A stretch of DNA of 64,000 nt from an uncultured Eubacteriales bacterium (GTDB lineage Bacteria > Bacillota > Clostridia > Christensenellales > UBA1242): NCBI GenBank assembly GCA_949001935.1, contig CARJLX010000004.1, forward strand, positions 48,594-112,593, written 5' to 3'. Numbering within the stretch: position 1 is the first letter of the stretch; the number at the start of each line of letters is the position of its first letter. Positions 52,865 to 61,627 of this stretch are shown one piece after another. Both the position numbers and the translations under genes were made by a program. The notes under the pieces were generated by a model. The model was not told where the DNA came from and searched no databases. It saw nothing but the letters and a program-made list of their open reading frames with translations.

Positions 52865-53485
52865 TTATTTTTGATTAGCGATAACCTTTGCATGTCTTAT
52901 AACTTTACCTTTGAAGGTATACCCTGCTTGGTATTCTTCTAAGATAACATCATTTTCTTTTTCATCATCTTGCATAACAGCAATTACGTCATGAAAATGT
53001 GGGTTATATGTTTCTCCAATAGATTTAATTTTTTCAACCCCAAGAGATGTCAATGCATCTATAATTTTGTTTTCAATCATTTCAACGCCAGTTAAAACGA
53101 TTTCATCTGTTATTGATTTTTTTGCTTCTTTGAAAGTGTCTAAACATGGCAAGAACACTTCTATTACAGATGTTTGACCAGATACTTTTGCTTCCTTTAT
53201 GTCTTCAAGTGCATGACGTCTAAAATTTTCGAAGTCTGCTTGAATCTGCCTTGCAAGACTTAAATATTCTTCTGCTAAATCCTGCTTTTGTTCATGCTCG
53301 TGGCAATGATCCCCACACGAACAACCATCTTCACTATCACATTCTTCATGGCAATGGCATTCATGACCTTCTTCTTTACATTTGCAAGTTTGATTTTCCT
53401 TTTCGCCATGACACCCACAATCGCAAATTTTTTCTTCTTGAATCAAATCTTCTTGATTTACTTCTTCTTGTTCTTCATTACACAC
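52865..53485 (-). CDS. grpE: Nucleotide exchange factor GrpE with Cys/His-rich N-terminal extension
   Basis: Exchange factor for DnaK. Residues from about 70 on are standard: LARQIQADFENFRRHALEDI (long helix), EVFLPCLDTFKEA, then the beta wing YNPHFHDVIAVM and YTFKGKVIRHAKVI at the C-terminus. In place of the usual acidic N-terminal tail stands a segment of about 47 residues (roughly residues 20-66) with 11 Cys and 7 His in clusters such as CDCGCHG, CKCKEEGHECHCHEEC and CSCGDHCHEH, resembling a metal-binding or thiol-redox module. The GTG at 53485 is 9 bases from AAAGGAG; an in-frame ATG at 53494 abuts that site. Either start overlaps the end of hrcA. Confidence 0.88.
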   Translation of the reverse strand: MCNEEQEEVNQEDLIQEEKICDCGCHGEKENQTCKCKEEGHECHCHEECDSEDGCSCGDHCHEHEQKQDLAEEYLSLARQIQADFENFRRHALEDIKEAKVSGQTSVIEVFLPCLDTFKEAKKSITDEIVLTGVEMIENKIIDALTSLGVEKIKSIGETYNPHFHDVIAVMQDDEKENDVILEEYQAGYTFKGKVIRHAKVIANQK

Positions 53486-54488
53486 TATCCTCATCTCCTT
53501 TTAATGACTTAAGTTCGTCAATCACGAGTTTTAACGCTGAAGCAATTTTGCTATAATCCATCCGCTGTGGCCCAATCACTCCAATCGAGGCCAACTGCTT
53601 TCCTCCGACAACGATAGGAGCTTTTACTACCGAAGCAACATGTCCTTCCTCTTCAGCAACATCAACTTCTATGCCATCACCTGACAGATTGAGAGCATTT
53701 TCTAGTTTTTCTTTGTCGTCAAGCATATTTAAAACTTTCTTTGCCTCGTCAACTGTCTTGCTGTTTTCAAGAAGTTTAACCGCACCTTCTCTACGAACAT
53801 CAATAAGTCTTTGCTCGTTAAATTTTTTCAACCCCCCTACAAGGCTATCAACAATATTTTCAAATGCTTTGATTTCATCTTTCATACCAAATTCGATGGC
53901 TTCTATGTTTTCAACCATTTCGCGTATTGTGCAACCTTTAAAGTTTTTTGTGAGATATATGGAAGCATCTTGACATTCGTTTAGTCCTGCATTTATCTCA
54001 AGCGTATTGGTTATATACCCAGCGATAGTACCAATCAAAACCATAACCTTATCATCTAATAAAGGAATGATTTTAAATTCGGTTAGTACAAGTTCGTCCA
54101 AACCATTCATAACTACTACAGTTGGATAATTTGTTGCCTTACTTACTATCTTTGCAATCCCCGAAACCATTTCAGTTAAACTATTGGTTCGCGAAGATAT
54201 AAGCCTATGCACATCTTCAAGTTCTGCATTTGTAGCACTAACTCCATTCAAAAGTTCCTCGACATAAAATCTATAACCCTGTGGAGTAGGCACACGCCCT
54301 CCAGAAGTGTGAAGTTGTTTTAAAAACCCCATAGCTTCAAGCGTATTAAGTTCATTTCTAAGAGTCGCAGTTGAACAATCTAAAGATGCAACATCTTTTA
54401 TGCCTCCACTCGTGATAGGACTCGAATCTTTAATAAACTCTTCTATCGCCCGAAATAGGATTTGCTTTTTTCGCTTTGATAACTCCAT
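53478..54488 (-). CDS. hrcA: Heat-inducible transcription repressor HrcA
   Basis: Repressor that binds CIRCE and is itself folded by GroEL, giving feedback control of class I heat-shock genes. 336 residues from the ATG at 54488 (an in-frame GTG lies three codons up). The N-terminal winged helix MELSKRKKQILFRAIEEFI...STATLRNELNTLEAMGFL is followed by SGGRVPTPQGYRFYVEELL and the central and C-terminal regulatory domain ending GPQRMDYSKIASALKLVIDEL. It is first in the operon, directly behind CIRCE, and its end overlaps the grpE start. Confidence 0.95.
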   Translation of the reverse strand: MELSKRKKQILFRAIEEFIKDSSPITSGGIKDVASLDCSTATLRNELNTLEAMGFLKQLHTSGGRVPTPQGYRFYVEELLNGVSATNAELEDVHRLISSRTNSLTEMVSGIAKIVSKATNYPTVVVMNGLDELVLTEFKIIPLLDDKVMVLIGTIAGYITNTLEINAGLNECQDASIYLTKNFKGCTIREMVENIEAIEFGMKDEIKAFENIVDSLVGGLKKFNEQRLIDVRREGAVKLLENSKTVDEAKKVLNMLDDKEKLENALNLSGDGIEVDVAEEEGHVASVVKAPIVVGGKQLASIGVIGPQRMDYSKIASALKLVIDELKSLKGDEDSV

Positions 54489-54514
54489 ATGCCTCACCTA
54501 TTTTTTCGACTTTG

Positions 54515-54541
54515 TTAGCACTCTTTGTATTTAAGTGCTAG
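54515..54541. promoter_or_regulatory. CIRCE operator
   Basis: TTAGCACTC (54515-54523), 9 bases, AAGTGCTAG (54533-54541), against the consensus TTAGCACTC-N9-GAGTGCTAA (seven of nine in the second arm). It lies just downstream of the -10 box, so HrcA bound here would block the operon. Confidence 0.92.
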
Positions 54542-54545
54542 CACT

Positions 54546-54574
54546 ATTATATGCAATTATTTCAAATTAGTCAA
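54546..54574 (-). promoter_or_regulatory. hrcA operon promoter
   Basis: On the minus strand TTGACT (54569-54574), 17 bases, TATAAT (54546-54551). Confidence 0.85.
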
Positions 54575-54672
54575 CTAATTATGCCAAATTTTTCAAAAAA
54601 AATTAAAAAATCTTTTAAATTGCTTCTTTTTTATTAATTCTTAATCTTGTTGCACAAATTCCACAATTCATT

Positions 54673-54701
54673 TTGAATAATTGTTAAACTTATGATATAT
54701 T
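54673..54701 (+). promoter_or_regulatory. Promoter of the 54725 gene
   Basis: TTGAAT (54673-54678), 17 bases, TATATT (54696-54701); AAAGGAG follows before the ATG. Confidence 0.6.
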
Positions 54702-54724
54702 ATTCTTTATATAAAGGAGAAAAA

Positions 54725-55075
54725 ATGAATAAACTTAAAAAAATCATCGAAGAAAGCAATCAAAATGCAGATTTTATTGGAAACTATGAGAAAAACAAAC
54801 AACTTAAGAAAAAATTGTTTTGGATTGGCTCTCCTATTGCAATCGCAAGTTTTGTTGTAGCAACTGTAGCTTTTATCTTGATTGGAGTATTTGGATCTAA
54901 TTTAAGAAGTATAAACGCAAATACAGCTCTTTTAATTTCAATGTTTGTTTTACTTATAATCTTTAGTATTGCTTTTGGATTTGGCTTATATATTTTAAAA
55001 CAAGGTTCACTTCTTCATTTGCAAAAACAAGAAGTCGTAGTTGAAAATAAAGAAGAAATTAAAGAAGAAAAATAA
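54725..55075 (+). CDS. Small two-helix membrane protein, unknown function
   Basis: 116 residues. A charged helical N-terminus (MNKLKKIIEESNQNADFIGNYEKNKQLKKK) is followed by membrane helices at about 32-58 and 69-92 and an acidic, coiled tail (VVVENKEEIKEEK). Both ends would face the cytoplasm. AAAGGAG precedes the ATG at 54725. No family recognised; single-gene unit. Confidence 0.6.
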   Translation: MNKLKKIIEESNQNADFIGNYEKNKQLKKKLFWIGSPIAIASFVVATVAFILIGVFGSNLRSINANTALLISMFVLLIIFSIAFGFGLYILKQGSLLHLQKQEVVVENKEEIKEEK

Positions 55076-55102
55076 AAAACACCTAAATAAGGTGTTTTTT
55101 TT
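55074..55102. terminator. Bidirectional terminator
   Basis: AAAAAACACCT (55074-55084), loop AAATA, AGGTGTTTTTTTT, shared by the membrane protein gene and the convergent degV; it overlaps the stop codons of both. Confidence 0.85.
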
Positions 55103-55976
55103 ATTTACCTTCATATACTCGATAACATCCTATTGCCAAAGCGCCACTTCCAATATGGCATGCAACGCTTAGCGACAATGGATCTACAAATTCTGGTTTA
55201 ACTCCGAGCATATCCTCAATCTCTTTTGCAAACTCATCTGCTTTTTCATAATTATTGGTATGTGCAACAGAAATCTTCATTTCGCCTTTTTGATAATATT
55301 CCTTAAAGCGAGTTTCAAGGTCTTCCTTGATTTGGGCAAGCATTTTAACTTTTGCTGTTTTGACATTTAAAACTTTTGCAAATTGGTCAAGTTTGCCACC
55401 CTGTATTTGAAGAACAGGTTTAATGTTTAAAACAGTTCCTATTGCAGCTGCAGCAGGAGTAATTCTTCCACCCTTCTTTAAATACTTTAAAGTATTAACC
55501 ATGATATATATACTACTATCTCCGCCAGTTCTTTCCAGATAATCCTTGATTTCTTTTGCATTAAAGCCATCTTTAACAAGGTTAACAGCATCCATAACAC
55601 TTCTTCTTTGAGTGATTGAAATGCGATGGTTATCTACAACTTCAACTCTTCCGTTATATTCATTTCGAGCAAAATTTCTAGCAGTGTTCATACTTTCACT
55701 AAGCCCACTAGACATAGGTATATGAACAACTTCATCATATTCTTTTAAAAGTTTATCCCAAACCTCAGTCACAGCCCCAATAGCTGGTTGTGAAGTTGAT
55801 ATGCTTGCATCCTTTTCAAGTTTCTCAAAGAATTCAGGCTGAGTTAAACTTATATCTTCAAAATATTCTTCTCCATCCACAATGAATGGCATTGGGATTA
55901 CATAAACTCCAAGTTTTTTAGCATCATCTTGAGTGATCCCACTATTGCTATCAGTCACAATGGCAACCTTCTTCAT
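55101..55976 (-). CDS. DegV-family fatty-acid-binding protein
   Basis: DegV/FakB-type proteins bind a fatty acid for phosphorylation by FakA. 291 residues. The start VAIVTDSNSGI (DSxSD-type loop), the middle PMSSGLSESMNTARNFA with the lipid-contacting Ser, VVDNHRISI, LKYLKKGGRITPAAAAIG and the late SVAHTNNYEKADEF and HIGSGALAIGCY are all in family order. GGAGG precedes the ATG. It is a single gene with its own promoter; several DegV paralogues are usual per genome, so the specific FakB role is not established. Confidence 0.92.
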   Translation of the reverse strand: MKKVAIVTDSNSGITQDDAKKLGVYVIPMPFIVDGEEYFEDISLTQPEFFEKLEKDASISTSQPAIGAVTEVWDKLLKEYDEVVHIPMSSGLSESMNTARNFARNEYNGRVEVVDNHRISITQRRSVMDAVNLVKDGFNAKEIKDYLERTGGDSSIYIMVNTLKYLKKGGRITPAAAAIGTVLNIKPVLQIQGGKLDQFAKVLNVKTAKVKMLAQIKEDLETRFKEYYQKGEMKISVAHTNNYEKADEFAKEIEDMLGVKPEFVDPLSLSVACHIGSGALAIGCYRVYEGK

Positions 55977-56014
55977 CTTTAATCCTCCAAAATTTATGTT
56001 TATATATAATGTTT

Positions 56015-56043
56015 ATTGTATCATATATTTCAAAATATATCAA
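56015..56043 (-). promoter_or_regulatory. degV promoter
   Basis: On the minus strand TTGATA (56038-56043), 17 bases, TACAAT (56015-56020). Confidence 0.6.
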
Positions 56044-56108
56044 ATAAATTAAATGCCTGACAAAAATTAAACAAAATTATTTGCTAATTTCTTTTGAAAA
56101 ATATATAC

Positions 56109-56114
56109 TATAAT
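56109..56114 (+). promoter_or_regulatory. -10 box of the DUF1846 gene
   Basis: TATAAT, with AGGAGG directly after it (56119-56124) and the ATG at 56130. No clear -35 box at 16-18 bases. The leader would be very short. Confidence 0.45.
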
Positions 56115-56129
56115 TGTTAGGAGGCTTTT

Positions 56130-57620
56130 ATGAAAAGCAATCAAACTGGTTTTGATAACGAACTTTATCTTAAACTTCAAAGCGAAAACATTTTGAAAAG
56201 GATTGACACTTTTAACAACAAACTTTACCTTGAATTTGGCGGTAAAATTTTTGATGACTTGCATGCTTCAAGAGTTCTGCCTGGTTTTGACCCTAACATT
56301 AAAACTAAACTTCTTGTGAAACTTAAAGATAAGGCAGAGATAATTTTTTGCATAAGCGCAAACGATATTGAAAAGAACAGAGTGCGTGCTGACCTTGGCC
56401 TTAGTTATGATGATGAAGTTTTGAGGCTTGTTGATAATCTGCGTGATCTTGATCTTTATGTTTCTTCAATTGTAATAACTTTATTTAAAGGACAACCTAG
56501 TGCATTAAAATTTGCTAGAAAGCTTGAAAATAGAAATGAACGCGTATATTTTCACAACTATACAAAGGGCTACCCTAATGATGTTGAAACTATAGTTTCT
56601 GACGAAGGTTATGGTGCAAATCCTTACATAGAAACCACACGTCCTCTTGTTATTGTGACTGCACCTGGTCCATCCAGCGGAAAACTTGCAACTTGTTTAA
56701 GTCAACTTTATCATGAACATAAAAAAGGTATCAAAGCTGGCTATGCCAAATTTGAAACCTTCCCTGTTTGGAATCTCCCATTAAAAAATCCTGTAAACAT
56801 TGCATATGAAGCAGCAACTGCAGACCTTAAGGATGTAAATCAAATTGACCCATATCATTTTAACGCTTATGGAGAACTTACTGTAAACTACAATCGCGAC
56901 ATTGAAGTTTTTCCAGTTTTACATAATATCTTAAAAAAAATTACTGGTGGCGAACCATACAAATCTCCAACTGACATGGGCGTAAATATGGTTGCAAAAG
57001 CAATCACAGACGAAAATATTGTTGAAGAAGCTTCTAAACGCGAAATTGTTAGGCGTTATCACAGAGCCCAATGTGATTATAAAAAGGGTTCGGGAAACTT
57101 TGAAACAGTTGAGCGTCTTGAATATTTAATGAGCGAACTTAATCTCGATCCTAACTATTTGGAAGTGACCAAAGTTGCAAAACAGACAAGCAAAACAAGT
57201 GGATACCCATGTGTAGCCCTAGAATTACATAACGGAAAAGTTATAACAGGAAAGACTAAAAAAGTTATTTCTGCTAGTGGAGCGGTCATTTTAAATGCAC
57301 TACGCACTCTCGCTGGTCTTGGTGACGATTTTGATGTTATCACCGATAGCATCCTAATGCCTATCATAGAACTACGAACAACCTATTTAAATTCTAAACA
57401 AAGTGTTTTAACTTTAGATGATGTTCTTGTAGCACTTGCTATTTCCTCATCAACCAATACAAAGGCTCAAAAAATTATCAAAAAATTACCTGAACTTAAA
57501 GGCTGTGAAGCGCATTCAACATATATGCTTCCATCAGCTGAAGAATTAACTCTAAGAAAATTAGGAATCAACATAACTTGCGAGCCACAATTTATAAACA
57601 AACACCTCTTCCAAAATTAA
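56130..57620 (+). CDS. DUF1846 family protein
   Basis: 496 residues, the usual length for this family, whose members are conserved in Firmicutes and lack an assigned function. The start GFDNELYLKLQSENILKRI and YLEFGGKIFDDLHASRVLPG, then ANDIEKNRVRADLGLSYDDEVLRL, APGPSSGKLATCLSQLYHEH (a P-loop-like GPSSGK segment near residue 180) and a long C-terminal domain are all in family order. AGGAGG precedes the ATG. It is followed 8 bases later by the tlyA start, so both are probably cotranscribed. Confidence 0.9.
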   Translation: MKSNQTGFDNELYLKLQSENILKRIDTFNNKLYLEFGGKIFDDLHASRVLPGFDPNIKTKLLVKLKDKAEIIFCISANDIEKNRVRADLGLSYDDEVLRLVDNLRDLDLYVSSIVITLFKGQPSALKFARKLENRNERVYFHNYTKGYPNDVETIVSDEGYGANPYIETTRPLVIVTAPGPSSGKLATCLSQLYHEHKKGIKAGYAKFETFPVWNLPLKNPVNIAYEAATADLKDVNQIDPYHFNAYGELTVNYNRDIEVFPVLHNILKKITGGEPYKSPTDMGVNMVAKAITDENIVEEASKREIVRRYHRAQCDYKKGSGNFETVERLEYLMSELNLDPNYLEVTKVAKQTSKTSGYPCVALELHNGKVITGKTKKVISASGAVILNALRTLAGLGDDFDVITDSILMPIIELRTTYLNSKQSVLTLDDVLVALAISSSTNTKAQKIIKKLPELKGCEAHSTYMLPSAEELTLRKLGINITCEPQFINKHLFQN

Positions 57621-57628
57621 GGAGAAAT

Positions 57629-58402
57629 ATGACAAAACGACTTGATAATTTCCTAGTTGAAAAATATCAAATTAATTCAAGAACAAAAGCACAAGCCCTT
57701 ATTTCTCAAGGGCTTGTTTTGGTTGAAGGCAAAATATGCAAACCCTCAACTCAGGTTGACGAAAATTGCAAGATACAAATTCTTGAACATGAAGAATTTG
57801 TTTCTCGTGGCGCCTATAAACTTTTAGGAGCAATACAAAACTTTAATATAGATTTTAAAGATAAAGTGATATTAGATGTTGGAGCTTCAACTGGCGGTTT
57901 TACTCAAGTTGCATTGCAAAATAATGCTAAAAAAGTTTATGCCGTCGATATTGGAAAAGATCAACTTAGCACACTATTACTTAAAGATAAACGAGTTGTA
58001 AACATGGAAGATTGCGATATAAGAAAAGTAAATAAAAGCAATGTTAAAGATGTTGAATTTGTAATAGGTGACTTATCTTTTATTTCACTAACAAAAGTAA
58101 TTCCTATTATAATCTCTCTTTTTGGTAATACAATGCCAACAATGTTTTTATTCAAACCTCAATTTGAATGTGGAAAAGAAATTGCTAAAAAATATAGAGG
58201 AATAATAAAAAACAAACACATTCATATAAAACTTTTAAATGAATTTCTTGAATTTTGCAATATCATAAATTTTGAAATTTGTAATTTAGCCCCCTCTCCA
58301 ATCAAGGGCGGAGATGGAAATATTGAATATCTAATATTTTTCAATGGTGAAAAACAAAACTTTGACATAAAAGCGATCGTTGAAAACACTTTTAAAAAAT
58401 AA
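57629..58402 (+). CDS. tlyA: TlyA-type rRNA 2'-O-methyltransferase
   Basis: 257 residues. An N-terminal S4-type RNA-binding domain (RLDNFLVEKYQINSRTKAQALI...GLVLVEGKI) is joined to a SAM methyltransferase domain with VILDVGASTGGFTQVAL (about residues 83-99) and VYAVDIGKDQL. In mycobacteria TlyA methylates 16S and 23S rRNA cytidines; in other Firmicutes the role is less defined, and it has also been called hemolysin A. AAGGAG lies 5 bases before the ATG at 57629. A terminator follows at the stop. Confidence 0.88.
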   Translation: MTKRLDNFLVEKYQINSRTKAQALISQGLVLVEGKICKPSTQVDENCKIQILEHEEFVSRGAYKLLGAIQNFNIDFKDKVILDVGASTGGFTQVALQNNAKKVYAVDIGKDQLSTLLLKDKRVVNMEDCDIRKVNKSNVKDVEFVIGDLSFISLTKVIPIIISLFGNTMPTMFLFKPQFECGKEIAKKYRGIIKNKHIHIKLLNEFLEFCNIINFEICNLAPSPIKGGDGNIEYLIFFNGEKQNFDIKAIVENTFKK

Positions 58403-58432
58403 AAATCCACAAATTACTTGTGGATTTTTTTT
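58401..58432. terminator. Terminator after tlyA
   Basis: AAAAATCCACAA (58401-58412), loop ATTAC, TTGTGGATTTTTTTT. It may also serve the convergent gene ending at 58449. Confidence 0.85.
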
Positions 58433-58448
58433 AACAACTTTCATTATT

Positions 58449-59267
58449 CTAACATAAATCTTGACGATATAATTCTATATAATCTCTTTTTTCTTGAAAT
58501 TCACGACGAATAGCCTCTTGATCAGCTCTGTAAATTTTAGGATTGTCACCCTTCATATTTACAATACTAGGTGATAAAACAACCCCTTTATATGTAAAAG
58601 CATAGAAGTCTAACACCTCAAGCATTTCATTAAACGCAATGGCATTTGCCTTTGTTCCCTCAATTTCTTGAGCTTCATCCTGTGCTATCTTTGAAACTTT
58701 CATGCTAATCTCTTTAGCCTCTGTTTGATAAGGCTGATCAAAATCTTTATCATCAAAAGTCGAAAGTTTTTCACATAAATATCTGGCATAGTTATTTTTC
58801 GTATATCTTCTCTTTACCCTTTCAATAAGTTCCTCTTGACTTACACCCCAATAATAATTTCTCATTTCGTTGAGAAGACTAACTCTTTTATGCTTCTGAT
58901 AATCTGGTTTTGACTCGACACTTCTGCTTTGTATAAAACTATGGCCCATAGCATCAATCCCATTTCTAGCTTGTTGCATTATTTCTTTAAGGCGCGGCAC
59001 AACAATCGGTGTCCTCATATCAAACATTCTTGGCAACAAAAATATTGCCTTTTTGCAAAATTGACATGATGTTAGATTAAAATCTTGCAATAAATTCCCA
59101 AATCCTTCTTTTTCAACAAGAGTTAAGTACATAGCATAACTAGCAGGACAAAGGCAACTATCTAATTTCAAAATACCTTTTATTTTTTCTGGGTCATCAA
59201 AAAAGTAATCAATAACCTCATGCATAGACTTATGAACAGTTTTTACAAATTTCTTACATATTTCCAT
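58449..59267 (-). CDS. Unknown protein with paired Cys motifs
   Basis: 272 residues. I recognise no family. The N-terminal third has SCLCP (about residues 37-41) and TSCQFCKK (about 67-74), which could bind a metal. The middle (VPRLKEIMQQARNGIDAMGHSF) and the later part are helical and charged, with no membrane segment or signal peptide, so a cytoplasmic protein is likely. AAAGGAG precedes the ATG. It stands alone between tlyA and a small membrane protein gene, both on the other strand. Confidence 0.6.
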   Translation of the reverse strand: MEICKKFVKTVHKSMHEVIDYFFDDPEKIKGILKLDSCLCPASYAMYLTLVEKEGFGNLLQDFNLTSCQFCKKAIFLLPRMFDMRTPIVVPRLKEIMQQARNGIDAMGHSFIQSRSVESKPDYQKHKRVSLLNEMRNYYWGVSQEELIERVKRRYTKNNYARYLCEKLSTFDDKDFDQPYQTEAKEISMKVSKIAQDEAQEIEGTKANAIAFNEMLEVLDFYAFTYKGVVLSPSIVNMKGDNPKIYRADQEAIRREFQEKRDYIELYRQDLC

Positions 59268-59407
59268 TCAAAACTCCTTTGTATAACTTTATTTTAACAC
59301 AAGATTATGCAAAAATCAATAGGTAATTTTGGTGTTTTTATTAAAAACAATTAAACCAACAAATTTCTAGTTTGCATAATAAGGCAACTTTTTCACAAAA
59401 TAATACT

Positions 59408-59782
59408 ATGTTAGATATAAAATCTAAAATTGTTTTAAAAATTCTTAATAAGGAATGTCTAAACGGAGCCTATAAAATAGTTGACGCAAGCGACATAATT
59501 TCTGCCATGCCCAATAAATATAAGGTCGATAGTGAAGGTCTTGAACATATACTAAATTATCTAGAACGTCAAGATTGCATTTCAATAAAATATGATGACG
59601 AAAATATTTATTGCATTGCAGTTTTGCCTTATGGTTATGAAATTTGTGAAAATTCAAATCAAAAAGAAGCCTCTAAAAACAAAAGGCTTCCCCTCTATGT
59701 AATTTTTTTTGTTATCTTTTTGCTTAGTTTAATTGCAAGCTTTATAGGAAGTTTGTTATCAAAACTTATTATTCTTCCTTAA
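59408..59782 (+). CDS. Small protein with C-terminal membrane helix, possible winged helix
   Basis: 124 residues from the ATG at 59408. Residues 1-75 (IKSKIVLKILNKECLNGAYKIVDASDIISAM...GLEHILNYLERQDCISIKYDDENIYCIAVL) look like a winged helix; a single hydrophobic segment lies at about 96-120. The plan resembles the 19807 protein, a helix-wing module tethered to the membrane. No Shine-Dalgarno sequence precedes the ATG, and an in-frame TTG at 59372 is an alternative. Its last 14 bases overlap the end of radC on the other strand. Confidence 0.5.
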   Translation: MLDIKSKIVLKILNKECLNGAYKIVDASDIISAMPNKYKVDSEGLEHILNYLERQDCISIKYDDENIYCIAVLPYGYEICENSNQKEASKNKRLPLYVIFFVIFLLSLIASFIGSLLSKLIILP

Positions 59783-60521
59783 GGTTTTCAGCCAACTTTT
59801 TAACTCCTTCGCTGGTTGTAAATTTTCTAACCTGCTGTTTTAATGCAATACTGTAGATACCATCATCTCCAATAATAACATGATCCACAAATTGAGCCTT
59901 CATAAAATCTACAATTTTTTCAACAATTTCCGTGCCAGCAATATCATTGTCAGTAGGCGTACACTTTCCACCAGGATGATTATGGGTGATCACAATATTA
60001 ACGGCTTTAGTTTCATTAACAAAATCAACAAGATCGTGTGGATCAATTGCAACCATGTTTCCCATCCCTTTACCCACTTTTCGCTTAGATATAACATGAA
60101 ATGAAGCATCCATAGCAATTGCAAAAACCACTTCTTGAGTGTAAAATCTTAATAAATCTTCACAATAATCATAAATTTCTGCAGGCTCTGTAAAACGAAT
60201 TTTCTTAGCCAACTTACTTCCAGTGTAATAGTTGAATATTTTAGTCAATCCAGTCAACATTAAAGCAGAACGTTCTTGTATGCCATGCACTTTCATTAAT
60301 TCATTTGGGTTGGCGTCAAGAACATTTTGAACAGTTCCATAATAATCAAGCAATCTATGGGCAAGCGGATTAACATCACCTCTAGGGATTATGTAAAATA
60401 GAATATATTCCAAAACTTGATGAGGACTTAATACATCAAATTCAATTTGACTATAACTTCTAAGCAAACGCATTCTATGCCCTTCATGCATGTTTTTCTT
60501 CCCAGATTTACCCTCTGCCAT
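59769..60521 (-). CDS. radC: RadC-family JAB/MPN protein
   Basis: 250 residues from the ATG at 60521, preceded by AAAGGGGG; the frame is open further up but codes a hydrophobic stretch unlike RadC. A helix-hairpin-helix-like N-terminus (LLDYYGTVQNVLDANPNELMKVHGI) leads to the MPN/JAB domain with the zinc motif ITHNHPGGKCTPTDND (about residues 183-198) and the catalytic-type Glu further up. RadC proteins are abundant near DNA-processing genes, but a repair role is doubtful. It overlaps the opposing gene by 14 bases at the 3' ends. Confidence 0.88.
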   Translation of the reverse strand: MAEGKSGKKNMHEGHRMRLLRSYSQIEFDVLSPHQVLEYILFYIIPRGDVNPLAHRLLDYYGTVQNVLDANPNELMKVHGIQERSALMLTGLTKIFNYYTGSKLAKKIRFTEPAEIYDYCEDLLRFYTQEVVFAIAMDASFHVISKRKVGKGMGNMVAIDPHDLVDFVNETKAVNIVITHNHPGGKCTPTDNDIAGTEIVEKIVDFMKAQFVDHVIIGDDGIYSIALKQQVRKFTTSEGVKKLAENLKEE

Positions 60522-60764
60522 AACGCCCCCTTTAGAACAATTTTCGACATTATTATTATACAAAAATTTACAAATAAGACAAAATAAAATTAAAATAAAA
60601 ATATTTAAATATACACTAATAAATTTAAACATATAACAAAATCAAAACCAGCAATATCATATTTTGTAGAATAATGTCAAATAATGGAATAAATTTACAA
60701 AAACACACAATATTTTAACATAAAGTTTGCCATCATTTTCCAAATTTCGACAAAGTTCTCAAAT

Positions 60765-60797
60765 AAAAAAGTTTAGATTTAAAACCTAAACTTTTTT
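60765..60797 (-). terminator. Terminator of the InlB-repeat gene
   Basis: AAAAAAGTTTAG (60765-60776), loop ATTTAAAAC, CTAAACTTTTTT (60786-60797), directly after the stop codon at 60800 on the minus strand. Confidence 0.8.
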
Positions 60798-60799
60798 AT

Positions 60800-61627
60800 T
60801 TACACCTCACTAAAGCCTAGAGTATTTTTTAGATAATTGTAAACATTGGCACTTCCGCTTTGTATTGTACAATTTCTTACTATACAATTTTCGGTATTAA
60901 AATATTGGCAACCTATTATTCCTCCTGCTGCTCCTGTTTGTGATTTAATGCTTGTATTTTCAACTATGCAATTTTGAATGTATGTTGCTCCATTCCCTGT
61001 AATTGCTCCAACATCTCCTGTTCCCTCTATTTGCGAATCTCGAATTATTACATTCTCTATTATTGATCCACTATTTAAATCTGTTAAAGCAAATAAACCT
61101 GCATGCGTTGGTAAGTAATCTCCTGCACTAGTTTTCATATTGGTTATTGAGTGATACCCACCATCAAAATGTCCTACAAATCTAAGTGCATGCGTTGGCC
61201 CGCCAATTCCTTCCCAAATATGACCAGCAAGATCTATATTAGCTGTCATTTTGAAATACACTTCCAACATATTGTTTGAATGTGAATCCTTAGCCAACTT
61301 TGCAAGTTGACTAGCATTTGCAATTTGATATGGATTTGACGCACTTCCATCTCCGCCTGCATAACTTGTCGCTGTATGACGGGTCCATACATCACTTTCC
61401 CACATGGCTACTAATGTTGTATTTGTTGTTCTGTAGGTATATGTTGTTTGTTTAGATAAGTTTGATACAATTGTATCTGTATTCAACCCCATTCCTGTTG
61501 CATCATAAACACTTGCTTGAGACAAATACCAATTTACTGGGTTTGAAGTTGTTCCTGATGCCCCATTAAGATAGAAATAATTTGTTCCATCAAAGGTTCC
61601 ACTTGAACCACAGTGTACATAACAAAC
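60800..61627 (-). pseudogene. Fragment 4: C-terminal GLUG-like domain
   Basis: The open frame resumes after the TAA at 61628. GGDGSASNPYQIANASQLAK (a typical opening of GLUG-type regions) is followed by repeats such as GHFDGGYHSITNM, IIENVIIRDSQIEG, YIQNCIVENTSI and NCIVRNCTIQSG, which suggest a beta helix. The stop and terminator are normal. An independent product would begin at an internal TTG or ATG and lack a signal peptide. Confidence 0.65.

Noticed and set aside
60522..60632. Membrane-anchored N-terminus for RadC from an upstream start
   Set aside because: The extra 37 residues are encoded by A/T-rich intergenic-like DNA without a ribosome site, while the ATG at 60521 has AAAGGGGG before it.
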